Of a DNA stretch of 46,644 bases, positions 7,465 through 17,674 are shown piece by piece (within the stretch, counting starts at the first letter, position 1; each line of letters starts with the position of its first letter). The translations under genes and the position numbers were made by a program. Under the pieces are notes generated by a model. The model saw only the letters and a program-made list of their open reading frames with translations, did not search any database and had not been told where the DNA came from. Source of the stretch: Anaerolineae bacterium (GTDB taxonomy: Bacteria > Chloroflexota > Anaerolineae > Promineifilales > Promineifilaceae); NCBI GenBank assembly GCA_030425205.1, contig JAUIAP010000047.1, positions 1-46,644 on the forward strand. Reading direction: 5' to 3'.

Positions 7465-9718
7465 GTACAGCGAGCTTATCGAACAGACCAGAGCAGCCAT
7501 TGGGATGGCAGAGGCGCACCAAAAGATGATTCGTGCGCCTGAATTTGCGACGTGGCGCGAGGTGCAGCGTAGTTGGGAGGCGGCGGCACTGCTGACGAAG
7601 ACAGATACGTTGAACGCCTATTGCATCCGCAACGCGAAGAATGCGTACAAGCAAGCGTCATTTGCCGAAGCGTTGGTTGAATCTGATCCACTGATTGCCG
7701 AGCAGATTCTCTATTCGCTTTGCAATGATCCGTTGTTGCGCTCTGGTTGGGATGTTTGGTATCGACATGCTGATTTTTGCTTGCGAACAGTTATCTATTG
7801 GCTGGAGCGCGGCAACATCAGTGCGCCTTCTGGTGCGTTTCTCGACAAGGCCAGTGACTCCCTTGTGCAAGCGACGCGCCGCGACGGTGATGTGGCACAA
7901 CTCAAAGACGATCTTCGAGTATGGCGGCGTGTGGTGAATGGTGCTGCGGCGATTCAAAAAGCGTTGACGACTACAGGCAGCACGCTCACACTGGCAGATG
8001 TTCGCAACGCTGTGCAAGCCCATGAAGACGTGACCGATTTGCCCCAAAGAGCGCAAGACGTTTTTGATCAACTGTGGCAGCAAAGACGCGATGACGCGAT
8101 TGAACGGTTGCGCCGTCAATTTCAACAGAGTCAAGAGACGGTGGCACAGATCGACAATATCGTTGCACTGGGTGTTCTTTCCCCGACAAATAGTTATGTC
8201 GATCAACTAGAGGGGATTGTGGCGCAGGCGTTGGATGAGCTGACGGAATCGGCCGATGCCCTGCTCGATGATGACACAGGCCAGCAGACGTTGTTGTATC
8301 TACAGCGAACGACCGATGTTGTGCCAAAATCGGCCGAAATCGCCCACCAACAAACCCGACTGACAGGCGCATTGGCACACCAAATAGCGACGCTTGAAAA
8401 AGCACTGAGCTATGTCAGGACGACACAGGCGGTTTCCCTCACCACCCAACAACACCAATTGTCTGAGCTTCAAGCGCGTGTCGAAAGCTGGCACACCGCT
8501 GTGCGAACGTTGGCGAAACAGTTGGATGATGTGGCGCGTTTGGGCGAAATTGGCCTCGCCACGCCACAACAGCTTGCGGATGCTGAATACATCGTGCGAG
8601 AGCCGGCAATCGCCTACAGTGGACACACCCAAATAGACAAAAAATTTAAGAGTCACAACCATATCGCCGTCGAGCATTTTCGCGCTTGGTTGAGGCAACA
8701 ACGCGCTCGCCTAGACCGTCAGAAAGCGTTTAAGCGACAAATTGAGCAGGGATTGACGCAAGAAAAACACGCCCATGCTGTCGCAAAAAATTTACTTGGT
8801 GGGCAGGTCGAAGATGAAGATGAGGCCGTTAAGGTGCTGGAAAAGGCGCACAATGCGTTAAAAACGGTTCAACAAAAGTTGCAGGAGATGGCGGCTGATG
8901 AACCTGATGATGTGTGTGGTTTGCAACGCACCTTGCAATATACCTCGCAAGATGACGGTAAGTTTTATCGTGATCTACCCAACATTCAAACCGCTGTGGA
9001 GGCAAAGTTGCAACAGTATCGTGCTGGCAGACAGTGGCTAGACAAGTTTAGCATGGCACATGGAACGGTCGTTTCGTGGGATGCTGCCAAACAAGAGATT
9101 TTACGTCTGCGCGAGAAGGGGCGACAGTCGCTTGCGGCTGCGCTCTGGTTTGCAAAGGCGGTGCGCGGAGATGAGGTGGCGACGACCTATTCGGCCGAAT
9201 GGACAGAAAAGTTCAACTTCGTCACCAAGCCTGCCTCCCGTTACGGCACGATTTCCCCCGATTGGCATGTGGGCAACCGCGCCGAACATCAAATGACGCT
9301 TGCCCACGCTGCCCAACGGATGAGTCGTGCTGAACTGTTTGCAGCGATTCCATCGGCCGATACGACCAATCATCTCGCAGGTTTGTACACCATTTCGGCC
9401 ATCATCGAATACGAACGCCGCAAACGCCAACTTATCTTGAAAACCCTGATGGAAGAGGTGGACGAGATATTGTTTAATCTTCAACAACGCTGGGAGGCGT
9501 ATCCAGACAGATGGAGCGCGGTGGAGGCAGCTTATGTCAAGCTATTGTCAACACGTCGCAACGTGTTACGCACGCGCCATTGGTCGCGCTTTAAGGAGGC
9601 GCGAGACCAATTTTGCCAGATTTGCTGCCAAGACCCGCAATTTATTGAGCTAATACGTGATCTCAACCTAAGAAAACAGGTTCCATTACAGCTTTCGGAG
9701 TGTGTTTGTGAATCGTGA
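7457..9718 (+). CDS. Second large helical/coiled-coil protein
   Basis: This 753-residue protein was not recognised. It is helical throughout, with no signal peptide or membrane span. The motif QDDGKFYRDLP at about residue 495 matches the C-terminal motif of the preceding protein, and a weaker relative (QDPQFIELIRDL) sits near its own C-terminus. The GTG start at 7457 overlaps the upstream stop and has GGAGGAG (7443-7449) 7 nt before it. Its end overlaps the phosphoesterase gene. Several TCGGCCGA motifs lie inside it, for example near 8248, 8331, 9189 and 9354. It probably forms a scaffold pair with the upstream protein; this is inference from motif sharing and gene overlap. Confidence 0.75.
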   Translation: MSKYSELIEQTRAAIGMAEAHQKMIRAPEFATWREVQRSWEAAALLTKTDTLNAYCIRNAKNAYKQASFAEALVESDPLIAEQILYSLCNDPLLRSGWDVWYRHADFCLRTVIYWLERGNISAPSGAFLDKASDSLVQATRRDGDVAQLKDDLRVWRRVVNGAAAIQKALTTTGSTLTLADVRNAVQAHEDVTDLPQRAQDVFDQLWQQRRDDAIERLRRQFQQSQETVAQIDNIVALGVLSPTNSYVDQLEGIVAQALDELTESADALLDDDTGQQTLLYLQRTTDVVPKSAEIAHQQTRLTGALAHQIATLEKALSYVRTTQAVSLTTQQHQLSELQARVESWHTAVRTLAKQLDDVARLGEIGLATPQQLADAEYIVREPAIAYSGHTQIDKKFKSHNHIAVEHFRAWLRQQRARLDRQKAFKRQIEQGLTQEKHAHAVAKNLLGGQVEDEDEAVKVLEKAHNALKTVQQKLQEMAADEPDDVCGLQRTLQYTSQDDGKFYRDLPNIQTAVEAKLQQYRAGRQWLDKFSMAHGTVVSWDAAKQEILRLREKGRQSLAAALWFAKAVRGDEVATTYSAEWTEKFNFVTKPASRYGTISPDWHVGNRAEHQMTLAHAAQRMSRAELFAAIPSADTTNHLAGLYTISAIIEYERRKRQLILKTLMEEVDEILFNLQQRWEAYPDRWSAVEAAYVKLLSTRRNVLRTRHWSRFKEARDQFCQICCQDPQFIELIRDLNLRKQVPLQLSECVCES

Positions 9719-10688
9719 ACGAATTCTCTTACATGGAGATGTCCATGCGAACGACCCTGCCCTGCGTGCGATTTTTGCCCATGCAAGTCGCACCTATGCG
9801 GGGGAGCGGTATCAAATTTGGTCGCTAGGCGATTTGGTCGGCCGTGGCCCACACCCATCTCGCGCATGGGGAACGTTGATGGATATGTGTCCCGACGTGG
9901 CGATTGTGGGGAATCATGATTGGGGGCTGACGGGTGCAAGTGGGAATGTGAATGTGAACGCCCATCGGCCGAATCATCTTCCGCACTACAGCGGTCCGTT
10001 TAACGCCACCGATTGGGAGATCATCCTGCGCCATCGACGCGAAACGGAGCTTGTTAAGCGCACCTATTGGTTCAACGGTCAGCAAATGGATGGAACCATT
10101 GCCGACTATCTCGACCAGCTCCCCGTTGTAGCTGTGCCGCGCACAGGCATCTACCTGCTGCATGGCGGGATGGAAAAGGCGTTTGAGCCGCCAGACAAGG
10201 CTGACAAAACGCTCTGGCACGACCTCGTTTGGGGATATGTCAAAACGGAGCAGCACGCACGGCAAACCGTCGCCGCCATCCATTGGCTCGCGCAGCAGCA
10301 GCCCAAAACGCCGGCCGTCTGGCGTGATCATCGTGCAACATGGCAACCCCCTCGTTTGATCGTCGTCGCCCACACACACAGGCGGCGACTCTACCGACAC
10401 GACGTTTGGGAATCTGTGCACCCTGAAACGACTTACGAATTGAGCCTGACAGATTGTGCGCTGGTTGGGGTGGGAAGCGTGGGCTTTTCGGCCGATCTCG
10501 ATGATCGCAATGCCAACTACGCCCTACTCACACTCGAAGATGATCGCGCAACCATCGTCTATCACAGCGTCCCCTATAACCGGCACACAGTCGTGCAGCA
10601 AATGCGCGACTTGCGCTACCCACAGACGACGATTAACCGCCTACTACTGCCTAGTGAGCGGGTTGGAGTAACTGCCGATGAACGCTAA
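9708..10688 (+). CDS. Calcineurin-like metallophosphoesterase
   Basis: This 326-residue protein belongs to the calcineurin-like phosphoesterase superfamily, probably close to PPP-type phosphatases. The motifs run in order: HGDVHAN, SLGDLVGRGPHP, VGNHDWG, LLHGGMEKAF and AHTHRRRL. Together they supply the Asp, Asn and His ligands of a two-metal site. It should hydrolyse phosphomonoesters or diesters in the cytoplasm. The GTG at 9708 is favoured because GGAG (9697-9700) lies 7 nt before it; a GTG at 9702 is too close. It overlaps the gene on each side. With a kinase-like gene 13 kb downstream in the same block, it is a candidate protein phosphatase for that kinase's targets. The substrate is not evident from sequence. 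Confidence 0.88.
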   Translation: MNRERILLHGDVHANDPALRAIFAHASRTYAGERYQIWSLGDLVGRGPHPSRAWGTLMDMCPDVAIVGNHDWGLTGASGNVNVNAHRPNHLPHYSGPFNATDWEIILRHRRETELVKRTYWFNGQQMDGTIADYLDQLPVVAVPRTGIYLLHGGMEKAFEPPDKADKTLWHDLVWGYVKTEQHARQTVAAIHWLAQQQPKTPAVWRDHRATWQPPRLIVVAHTHRRRLYRHDVWESVHPETTYELSLTDCALVGVGSVGFSADLDDRNANYALLTLEDDRATIVYHSVPYNRHTVVQQMRDLRYPQTTINRLLLPSERVGVTADER

Positions 10689-13338
10689 AAATCTGTTTTT
10701 TCTGCTTCTCATGACGGCCTTGATCGGGGTGAGCCTATCGACCGTATTTATCGTAGACGTCTCCGCGCAGCCTGCCACCGCGCCCGTTAGCGATTGTGAT
10801 CAACTGCAACTCGTCTTGCTCGTTGATCAGAGTGGTTCGATGTTTGGTTTCTTTGATGAAGATGGTGACTTCATCCCACCAACAGACCCCAACGATATTC
10901 GTTATGAGGCGGGTCAACGAGCGGCAGAATACATGGGGTATCGCAGTTGGTCATCGCGCCGCGACTTGGATTTACAGCTTTCAATCGTCTACTTCGGTGA
11001 TGATCCGCAAGCCATCATGTCATGGGAATCGATCTCGCCCGCAGAAGAAGCTGAAAATGTGGCACGCCAGCGTGAGTTGGCTGGCTACTTTGCCCCACTG
11101 GATGATTCCTATGGCAACACTCAGCCCCGCCGAGCATTTGAAACGGCTGCCTCCTTGTTTGCGAATGTCGCGGAACCAGTCGATGGGTGTCCCAAACGGG
11201 GCGTGGTGATGATTACCGATGGTAAACCCGCATCAGGAACGGGCGGATTTGATGCGGTAGCTCACCTCAATCAAATCGAGAACTATGTTACGCAGTTTAT
11301 GCCCGCCCCCGAACACCAGATTTACGTGCTTGGACTCGACCAAACGAACACCCATTTTGAGCAGTATCGCTCAGAGTGGGAGGACATCGCTGGTGATCCA
11401 GAGCGCGTTAAGCGAATTGCGACAACTTCGGCAATGCGCGGTGAAATCAACCGAATCATCAATGAACTACTCGGGACAGTTGATCAGTGCGTCGATGGCG
11501 AAACGTTCATTGTGCCGCCCTATGTGCAGCGTCTTGAAATTGATTTCACGAAGGAGAACCTATCGAAAACGTTGAGCATCACCGATGCGGAAGGGCGCAT
11601 GGATGATGCCATTCCCGGTTATGACTTCTCTCAGCCTGAGCGTTTTGTCGATAAGGTTGTCATTCGCAATCCCATCCCCGGCCAATGGAGATTGAATACA
11701 CCGTTGACGGAAATTGAGCTTGAAAATTGTCAGGTATTCGTACAAAGGTTGTTCGCCGTTGAAACGGTGACGGAACCTACAGACGGATTGCAGTTGCCGC
11801 AATATGCAGAATTGCCGATCAATTTTGAGATTCTCGATCAAGATGGCAATTCGCTGCCAGAGTACGACAACACCGATTTTGATTTCTCTACGCAGGTTAA
11901 GTTGATTACTGAGGACGGAGACGAACAGATTTTGACAACTGTAGCCAATCCTAGCGACCCCTACGAAACGGATATTGTGGTGCGTAATGTTGGTGAAAAT
12001 CAGTTGGTGGTTCGGCCGACAGGAACTCGACAAGGCCAAGAATACTATCTCTACAACCAAACAGTCGTCACGGGAACAGGGTTGCTTGAAGGCGAAAAAC
12101 GGCTGGCAACCATTAGCGTTGAACCTATCGAACTGTATGTTGACCAGACCGTTCCGACGCGCCAGTTGCAATATGAGTCATTCCCATTTGCGATTGCGTT
12201 GCGTTCGCCCAGTTTTGAGCCAATTGACACCGCGCAAGATTATGCGCTTGTTGACTTCAAGATCGAAGTTGAGGAGCCAGATGGCAACGTTACAACCGCC
12301 ATCGGCCGGCTAACGCCAGATTTCACCTATGCGTCTGAAATCGACACAGACCAAGCTGGCGAATACATCATCCGCTACAGCGCGGACATTCTCGATGGTC
12401 CAGAACCGCTTGAGACATTCGGCCCCGTGGAGGTGCGCTTGGTCGTTGAAGAAGTGGCAGAAGTTTCGGCCGCAATCATCTCGCCCAACGCAACCGTCGC
12501 CACAGGTATTTTTGGCCCCTTTGGAAGTGGCACAGGTGTCGATTTTGAAATCCAACTTCAGAAGACAACGGCAACAGGCGTTGCACCTGTCGGTGCAGGT
12601 GAAGTCTTCAAAGATTTACAGAACGCCTTTGATGTGATGGTGACGGACGCAGATGGCAACGACATCTCTGATGAGGTGCGTTGGGTCAGTGGCGATCAAA
12701 CGGGGTCGTTCCGTTTGGACAACCAACTGGGACGCGGAGCTTACAACGTCGTCGTTACGTCGGATGCACCGCTAAACGACAACTACCGTTGGGCAACACC
12801 AATTGAGATCGATGAGACGGTGCGTGGCACGCTCAACCCGCTTTTCTACGCAGTAGTCGCGGCCTTTTTGTTGCTGCTGCTCTTGCTGGCGTTTGCACTT
12901 TACCGATTTGTCGCCCTGTTCCGCAACCCGTTGAGTGGTCGGCTCGTTATTCTGCAACGAGACACGACAATCGACGGGGATCCACACGTTCGCACACTTT
13001 GGTCAGGCACACTACCAAAACGTAACCGCGCACGACTGTATCCAAAAATTCGCACGGCTGGCATCGCTGGCACGATTCGGTCTATCCGTGTCATGACCGA
13101 TGAAACGATGGCAGGGGTTGGGCGTGCGCGGGTTGAGGTGAAGCTGCCTGGTGGACAGTCGCGCAAACAAATTTTGGAGCCGGGAGGCCCCGGCGTTTTA
13201 TTCGGCGGTGGGATTGAGTTGGTCAAAGACCCAAGCCCTCAGGCACGCCGTACATCGAGCGATCAGTATAGCGACACATTTGATGGTGGAACGGGTGAAC
13301 AAGGGTCGCAAGAGCGCGACTACGGACGATCATTTTAA
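10678..13338 (+). CDS. Secreted vWA-domain membrane protein
   Basis: This 886-residue protein has a signal peptide (residues 1-30, ending SAQP). A vWA domain with an intact MIDAS start, LLVDQSGSM at about 46-54, runs to about 270 and includes VMITDGKPASG. Several Ig/Cna-like beta modules fill about 280-710. One membrane segment at about 718-747 (LFYAVVAAFLLLLLLLAF) leads to a basic, beta-rich cytoplasmic domain of about 140 residues. vWA domains usually bind protein partners through a metal ion, so this is likely an outward-facing adhesive or sensory subunit. The start lies inside the end of the phosphoesterase gene, with GGAG about 10 nt upstream. The next gene starts 18 bp after the stop with its own AAGGAG. 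Confidence 0.88.
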   Translation: MNAKNLFFLLLMTALIGVSLSTVFIVDVSAQPATAPVSDCDQLQLVLLVDQSGSMFGFFDEDGDFIPPTDPNDIRYEAGQRAAEYMGYRSWSSRRDLDLQLSIVYFGDDPQAIMSWESISPAEEAENVARQRELAGYFAPLDDSYGNTQPRRAFETAASLFANVAEPVDGCPKRGVVMITDGKPASGTGGFDAVAHLNQIENYVTQFMPAPEHQIYVLGLDQTNTHFEQYRSEWEDIAGDPERVKRIATTSAMRGEINRIINELLGTVDQCVDGETFIVPPYVQRLEIDFTKENLSKTLSITDAEGRMDDAIPGYDFSQPERFVDKVVIRNPIPGQWRLNTPLTEIELENCQVFVQRLFAVETVTEPTDGLQLPQYAELPINFEILDQDGNSLPEYDNTDFDFSTQVKLITEDGDEQILTTVANPSDPYETDIVVRNVGENQLVVRPTGTRQGQEYYLYNQTVVTGTGLLEGEKRLATISVEPIELYVDQTVPTRQLQYESFPFAIALRSPSFEPIDTAQDYALVDFKIEVEEPDGNVTTAIGRLTPDFTYASEIDTDQAGEYIIRYSADILDGPEPLETFGPVEVRLVVEEVAEVSAAIISPNATVATGIFGPFGSGTGVDFEIQLQKTTATGVAPVGAGEVFKDLQNAFDVMVTDADGNDISDEVRWVSGDQTGSFRLDNQLGRGAYNVVVTSDAPLNDNYRWATPIEIDETVRGTLNPLFYAVVAAFLLLLLLLAFALYRFVALFRNPLSGRLVILQRDTTIDGDPHVRTLWSGTLPKRNRARLYPKIRTAGIAGTIRSIRVMTDETMAGVGRARVEVKLPGGQSRKQILEPGGPGVLFGGGIELVKDPSPQARRTSSDQYSDTFDGGTGEQGSQERDYGRSF

Positions 13339-13356
13339 TAGTTAAGGAGAAAACAG

Positions 13357-16300
13357 ATGGCAATGCAATCGAGCAATGTTCTGGTCTTGGGATTGGGTGG
13401 CAGCGGTTTGAAGGTTGCGACCTACGTGATGAAAGGTGTGATGGAGGCAAACAACAACAGCTTGCCGAGCGGATTTTCTGTTCTCGTTGCAGATACAGAG
13501 GAAGAGGTCAAGTTCAAGGCAGGAGGGTGGGGGAATGAACGCGGAAAAAACCACGCGACAGGCCCTGTGCGAATCACCAAAGGTCGCTATCTGCCGCTGA
13601 CGGGCAACGTCAAAGAGCTTGCTGTGAAGGTGATGCGCGAGCAAAAGGAAGGGCGCAGCAATCCCGCGATTCGCAGCCGCCAGCCAAATCGACACATTAC
13701 CAGTTGGTTTCAGGCGCAACATTACATAGAAGATGTCAATGTCGATAACGCGGTGTGGAATTTGGATGTGGGGGCGGGGCAGTATCGGCAATTCGGCCGA
13801 ATCGGTCTCTTCAACCATGTCAGCACCCGCATCGCACGAATGCTCACTTCGGCAATCGGTAGTTTGAAGCGCAGCGGCCAAAATAACTTCCAAGTCCATA
13901 TCGTCGGATCGTTTGCGGGCGGGACAGGTGCGGCGATGTTCATTGACTTCCCGCATCTCATCAAGGCGATTGCACGCGAGGCTGGATTTAACCAAAGCCC
14001 AACGATAATTGGACATTTTCTGCTAGCCAATGCGTTTTCTGGCACACGCAATATCGGTCTCAACAAAGACCTCACCCGTCGCGCCTTTGACGCACGCACC
14101 TACGCTTGCTTGCGCGAGTTGACGCGCTTGCAAGGGGTTTCGTTGCAGCGGGCAGGGGGGTATCCGATAGTGTATGACCCTGCTGGAGCGGGCAAACTCA
14201 ACGGCAAGATGGCGCAAAGCCCCTACACCTACGTCTATTTGTACGATGGGGAACGGCCGAGAAACCCGCTCAATACGCTTGAACTGCCAGACGGAATCGC
14301 GCCCTCTATCGCCGATGTCATCATGGCGTATGTGGACAGCAAATCGAGCGCGGCGTTTCGTTCACACACCGTCAACTTCAAGGCGTACTACGGATCGCAT
14401 GACATTCCAACGGGTCAAGTCACTTACGGCAGTGTCGGCACGTATACGATTGAGTTGCCGATCTATCACATCGTCGAAGGCTGGTCGCATGAGTTGGCGC
14501 GTGATTTGCTGGACATCGTCTTGAACCCTGTCCGTGATGCGTCAGGCAATGTTGATCTGAGCGACGGAACACTCAATCTCATAGACGACATGCCTGCTGG
14601 TAAGCGGCGTGAACCCGACAAGGAGGCGTTGCGCTGGGCGCAAGAAAGTGGACTTTCGGGCTTGGTTGGCAAGCTGATCAATTGGGGGCAACGTGCCAAA
14701 CGTACCACGACGTTACACGGCGAAACTGCCCGCGAAATTCTCAGCTACGATGCCAACACATGGCAGCAAGATTTGGCTCCCGCAGGGGCTGAGTTCCAAG
14801 ATTATGTCGCGGAGGCACAGGACGATTTGCGCGGATCGTTTACTGATAAAACGAGCCGCTACTTTGTGGACTTCAATCAAGCGGGGAATTCGGCCGCCAG
14901 CAAGGGAAGCAATCTCGTTGTTGAAATTGACAGTCAGATGGTGGCGATGGTCGGCCGAACAGAAAGCGGCTGGAAGCGTGATGGCGGCAATTTCCGCGGC
15001 AGCTTGATTCGCTTGGCAAACCACCACCGCAAGATGTTTGAAGATGCCATTGTTGAGGAGTTACGTCTCATTCTCAACGGGGGGACGGGTGGTTCTGCGA
15101 CCGAGAAGAAACAGGGCAAACTGGCATATGCGATGGCGTTTATCAGTGAGTTGCAGGCAATTATGCAGCAAGCTCAAACGCTGCTCCAAGATGCGTCTGG
15201 CATGGCGGCACGCGAACGCCGCGACACCTACCTGCTGCTAGAGCAGGATTTGAAGACGGCCAGCGAGGGGATGAATCGCAAATCGGGCTTTATGGGTGGC
15301 AACTTGCGCCGCTATCGTGATTTAGCCGATGACATTGCCCAATTCCACAAGGCGGATATTGCACGGCAGGTCGTTTACGATCTGGTCGGCCGCCTAATCA
15401 CCTCGATCAATCAACTCCACAGTGAATTGCGCCGTTGGATCACGATTCTCGCTGAGGCAACGAGTGAATATGGCGGAACCTACAGTTTGTTGCTGGAGGG
15501 AATCGAAGAGGTTGCGGCCGATCGCAAACAGTCAAGGAACGCTGCCCGTTGGCAAATTGCGGACGACGAACCACGCGACACCTACATCGCGCAACGTAGA
15601 CAAAAGTATCGCAGCGACAACTTTGACACGTTGCTTGAGCAGATCAATTGGAACATTGGGGTGACGGCCGAGGGGGAGATGCGCGTCGCCTTTAACGTGA
15701 TGGGTCAACCGTTTGACAAACGCGCTGGGCAACGCAATGAGCGACCACTTGGTCTCAAAAATCTGAACCAACTGCTCACCGCGTGCCGCGAGGTGTTTGA
15801 GCCAGCTTGGACAGACATGACGGTGACGGAGTACCTATATCACAACTTTGATGAGCGCGAGAAGGAACTTGCACAGCGAATTTATCAGCGCAGCGGCTAT
15901 TTGCTGGCAATTGATGGCAACGAACCGCCCATGCGAAGCATCTACATGCGTGTCTACAAGGAAGGTATGAGCGGCGGTGTCCGTCAATTTTTGGAGGAGT
16001 TGCTCGGTGATTTACGTGTTGAATTTGGTGATGAAACCAGTGATTCGTTTAGAAACGAAGTGGCGAAGGGGCGTGCATCCAAAGAGTACGACAATGAGGG
16101 AGAACAAGACAGATTGAGTTCTGACGGTCAAGATTCGCACGATCCGTTTAAGATGAGCTTTATTATCTTTGGTGACTTGTTACAGCCTGAAAAAATCATC
16201 GGATACAAGGGGGCGCAAGAGCGTTATCGCCAGTACAGCAACACCGGCAACAAATGGAAAGAGCTACAGATTCTGCCCGCCGAGACGAATGCACTACAAA

Positions 16301-17670
16301 TAGAGCGTAGTTTGAACGGCAGTCGCGGGATGGGGCAGCGGCGACGCGAGTTAAGTGAAGAAGTCGTTACGCTGCTTGAGAATATGAGCCAGTTTCGTCT
16401 CGCAATGCGCTGTCTCGCCTATGGTGAAGGGGATTATCGTTGGGATGACGGTGGCCGTGGACTACTGCTTTATCAATACACCGATCCAAACAGCAGTATG
16501 GGTTATCGCTACTGGCGCTTGACCGTCATGCCAGAAGGTCGTCTGGCACCTGATGGCAAGGTTTACGCAGGCACAACGCTTGCACAACCGTTGCACTATC
16601 AGCTTTCAGACGCAGATGCGAACCCCGATCTTTGGCAGGCGATGTTGCAACTGGTTGTGACACGCACCGATAAATCGAATAACAATGCAATCGACCTGAG
16701 TCGCGTGCAGCGCACAATTGAATTTGCCCAACGGACGCATTTGGGCAAGTGGGAGGATGGTAAAAAGTTAGGATGGCAGTGGAAAATTGGCAAGCCGTTT
16801 GATGCGGAGCTAAATGCAGAGGGGTTGGACAAGGCGGCGAAGGTGGCGCGATTAAATGCGTTTTCGGCCGAACTGCTCGCTCAACTCGAAGACGACACAT
16901 GGAAATGGGCATGGGAATCAACCGAAAACGAGAGCATCCCGGCGCATATTTCATCTAATCGTGATCTGGTCAATCGCATTCGACGCGCTGTTGACCTCCG
17001 CACCGCGCTCCATTGGGCAGCCCAAGACGAACGCAGCAGCCTAAATATCCGCTTGAAACAGTTGGGGTCTTGGCAGGGTGGCGAACCAAAGGAGATGTTG
17101 CTTCTCAGCACACACACGCCTGAGGTTGCGCCAGTGCCAGAACCACCATTGACAGTCGCAGATGATCAATGGGAATGCCCAAGTTGTGGGCGACACAATG
17201 ACACAGCGAAGAAGTTCTGCGGAAGCTGCGGAACTCCTAAGCCAGTTGCTCCACCTGTTCAAGAGCCAGTCGTTGAGGTTGTAACACCGATTGTCGAGCC
17301 TGTGACGACATTGGAAACGCTTTCGGCCGAACAGCAAGCGCAAATCGACCAAGCACAAAATCTGTTCAACGGCGGTGTGATCAACCAAACACAGTTTGAT
17401 GCGATGATGCAGAAAATACGTGGCGTTGCTGACGAACTTTCGGCCGAACAGCAAGCACAGATCGACCAAGCGCAAAGCCTACTGGATGCAAAAATCATCG
17501 ACCAAGCGCAATTCGACGCGATGGTTGCCAAGATTTACGCTCAGAACGCGACTCCGCAACTTTCGGCCGAACAGCAAGCACAGATCGACCAAGCGCAGAG
17601 CTTACTAGACGCCAAAATTATCGACCAAGCGCAATTTGAGGCCATGATCGCCAAGATCAAGGATAGCTAA
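13357..17670 (+). CDS. Tubulin-like GTPase-fold protein with zinc ribbon and SHOCT-like repeats
   Basis: This 1437-residue protein carries a bacterial tubulin-like (Tubulin_2) domain. The nucleotide-binding start is VLVLGLGGSGLKVATYV at about 8-24. The tubulin/FtsZ signature loop is SFAGGTGAAMF at about 185-195, so GTP binding is plausible. A long helical middle follows. Near the C-terminus is a zinc ribbon, CPSCG then CGSCG, at about 1272-1296. The tail has three repeats that resemble SHOCT oligomerisation motifs (LLDAKIIDQAQFDAMVAKI). AAGGAG precedes the start by about 8 nt. No membrane span is seen, so it should be cytoplasmic. The giant fusion that follows has a second tubulin-like domain, so the two may co-assemble (inference). 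It is far longer than FtsZ and is not a cell-division FtsZ. Confidence 0.85.
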   Translation: MAMQSSNVLVLGLGGSGLKVATYVMKGVMEANNNSLPSGFSVLVADTEEEVKFKAGGWGNERGKNHATGPVRITKGRYLPLTGNVKELAVKVMREQKEGRSNPAIRSRQPNRHITSWFQAQHYIEDVNVDNAVWNLDVGAGQYRQFGRIGLFNHVSTRIARMLTSAIGSLKRSGQNNFQVHIVGSFAGGTGAAMFIDFPHLIKAIAREAGFNQSPTIIGHFLLANAFSGTRNIGLNKDLTRRAFDARTYACLRELTRLQGVSLQRAGGYPIVYDPAGAGKLNGKMAQSPYTYVYLYDGERPRNPLNTLELPDGIAPSIADVIMAYVDSKSSAAFRSHTVNFKAYYGSHDIPTGQVTYGSVGTYTIELPIYHIVEGWSHELARDLLDIVLNPVRDASGNVDLSDGTLNLIDDMPAGKRREPDKEALRWAQESGLSGLVGKLINWGQRAKRTTTLHGETAREILSYDANTWQQDLAPAGAEFQDYVAEAQDDLRGSFTDKTSRYFVDFNQAGNSAASKGSNLVVEIDSQMVAMVGRTESGWKRDGGNFRGSLIRLANHHRKMFEDAIVEELRLILNGGTGGSATEKKQGKLAYAMAFISELQAIMQQAQTLLQDASGMAARERRDTYLLLEQDLKTASEGMNRKSGFMGGNLRRYRDLADDIAQFHKADIARQVVYDLVGRLITSINQLHSELRRWITILAEATSEYGGTYSLLLEGIEEVAADRKQSRNAARWQIADDEPRDTYIAQRRQKYRSDNFDTLLEQINWNIGVTAEGEMRVAFNVMGQPFDKRAGQRNERPLGLKNLNQLLTACREVFEPAWTDMTVTEYLYHNFDEREKELAQRIYQRSGYLLAIDGNEPPMRSIYMRVYKEGMSGGVRQFLEELLGDLRVEFGDETSDSFRNEVAKGRASKEYDNEGEQDRLSSDGQDSHDPFKMSFIIFGDLLQPEKIIGYKGAQERYRQYSNTGNKWKELQILPAETNALQIERSLNGSRGMGQRRRELSEEVVTLLENMSQFRLAMRCLAYGEGDYRWDDGGRGLLLYQYTDPNSSMGYRYWRLTVMPEGRLAPDGKVYAGTTLAQPLHYQLSDADANPDLWQAMLQLVVTRTDKSNNNAIDLSRVQRTIEFAQRTHLGKWEDGKKLGWQWKIGKPFDAELNAEGLDKAAKVARLNAFSAELLAQLEDDTWKWAWESTENESIPAHISSNRDLVNRIRRAVDLRTALHWAAQDERSSLNIRLKQLGSWQGGEPKEMLLLSTHTPEVAPVPEPPLTVADDQWECPSCGRHNDTAKKFCGSCGTPKPVAPPVQEPVVEVVTPIVEPVTTLETLSAEQQAQIDQAQNLFNGGVINQTQFDAMMQKIRGVADELSAEQQAQIDQAQSLLDAKIIDQAQFDAMVAKIYAQNATPQLSAEQQAQIDQAQSLLDAKIIDQAQFEAMIAKIKDS
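17320..17667 (+). repeat. Three tandem coding repeats (SHOCT-like)
   Basis: Units start at 17320, 17437 and 17560 (periods of 117 and 123 bp), each opening with CTTTCGGCCGAACAGCAAGC. Units 2 and 3 are nearly identical in DNA over their first 60 bp. Each encodes about 36 residues, LSAEQQAQIDQAQ followed by a Phe-Asp/Glu-Ala-Met segment, joined by short linkers. The near-identity suggests recent duplication or ongoing copy-number change. Confidence 0.9.
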
Positions 17671-17674
17671 CCAA

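Noticed and set aside
7658..8206. Antisense ORF of 182 residues inside the second helical-protein gene
   Set aside because: It lies fully within a well-supported + strand gene, has no ribosome site and shows no recognisable domain. The same holds for the long antisense ORFs at 9825-10421, 11560-12171, 13342-14016, 20381-20989 and 28975-29880.
17320..17667. Regular repeats that might suggest a CRISPR array
   Set aside because: The period is about 120 bp, the whole unit is coding and the spacers are not unique. These are protein repeats.
13357..17670. FtsZ cell-division protein
   Set aside because: The protein is over three times FtsZ length, with an added zinc ribbon and repeats, and lacks division-cluster neighbours. 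It fits the tubulin-like family instead.
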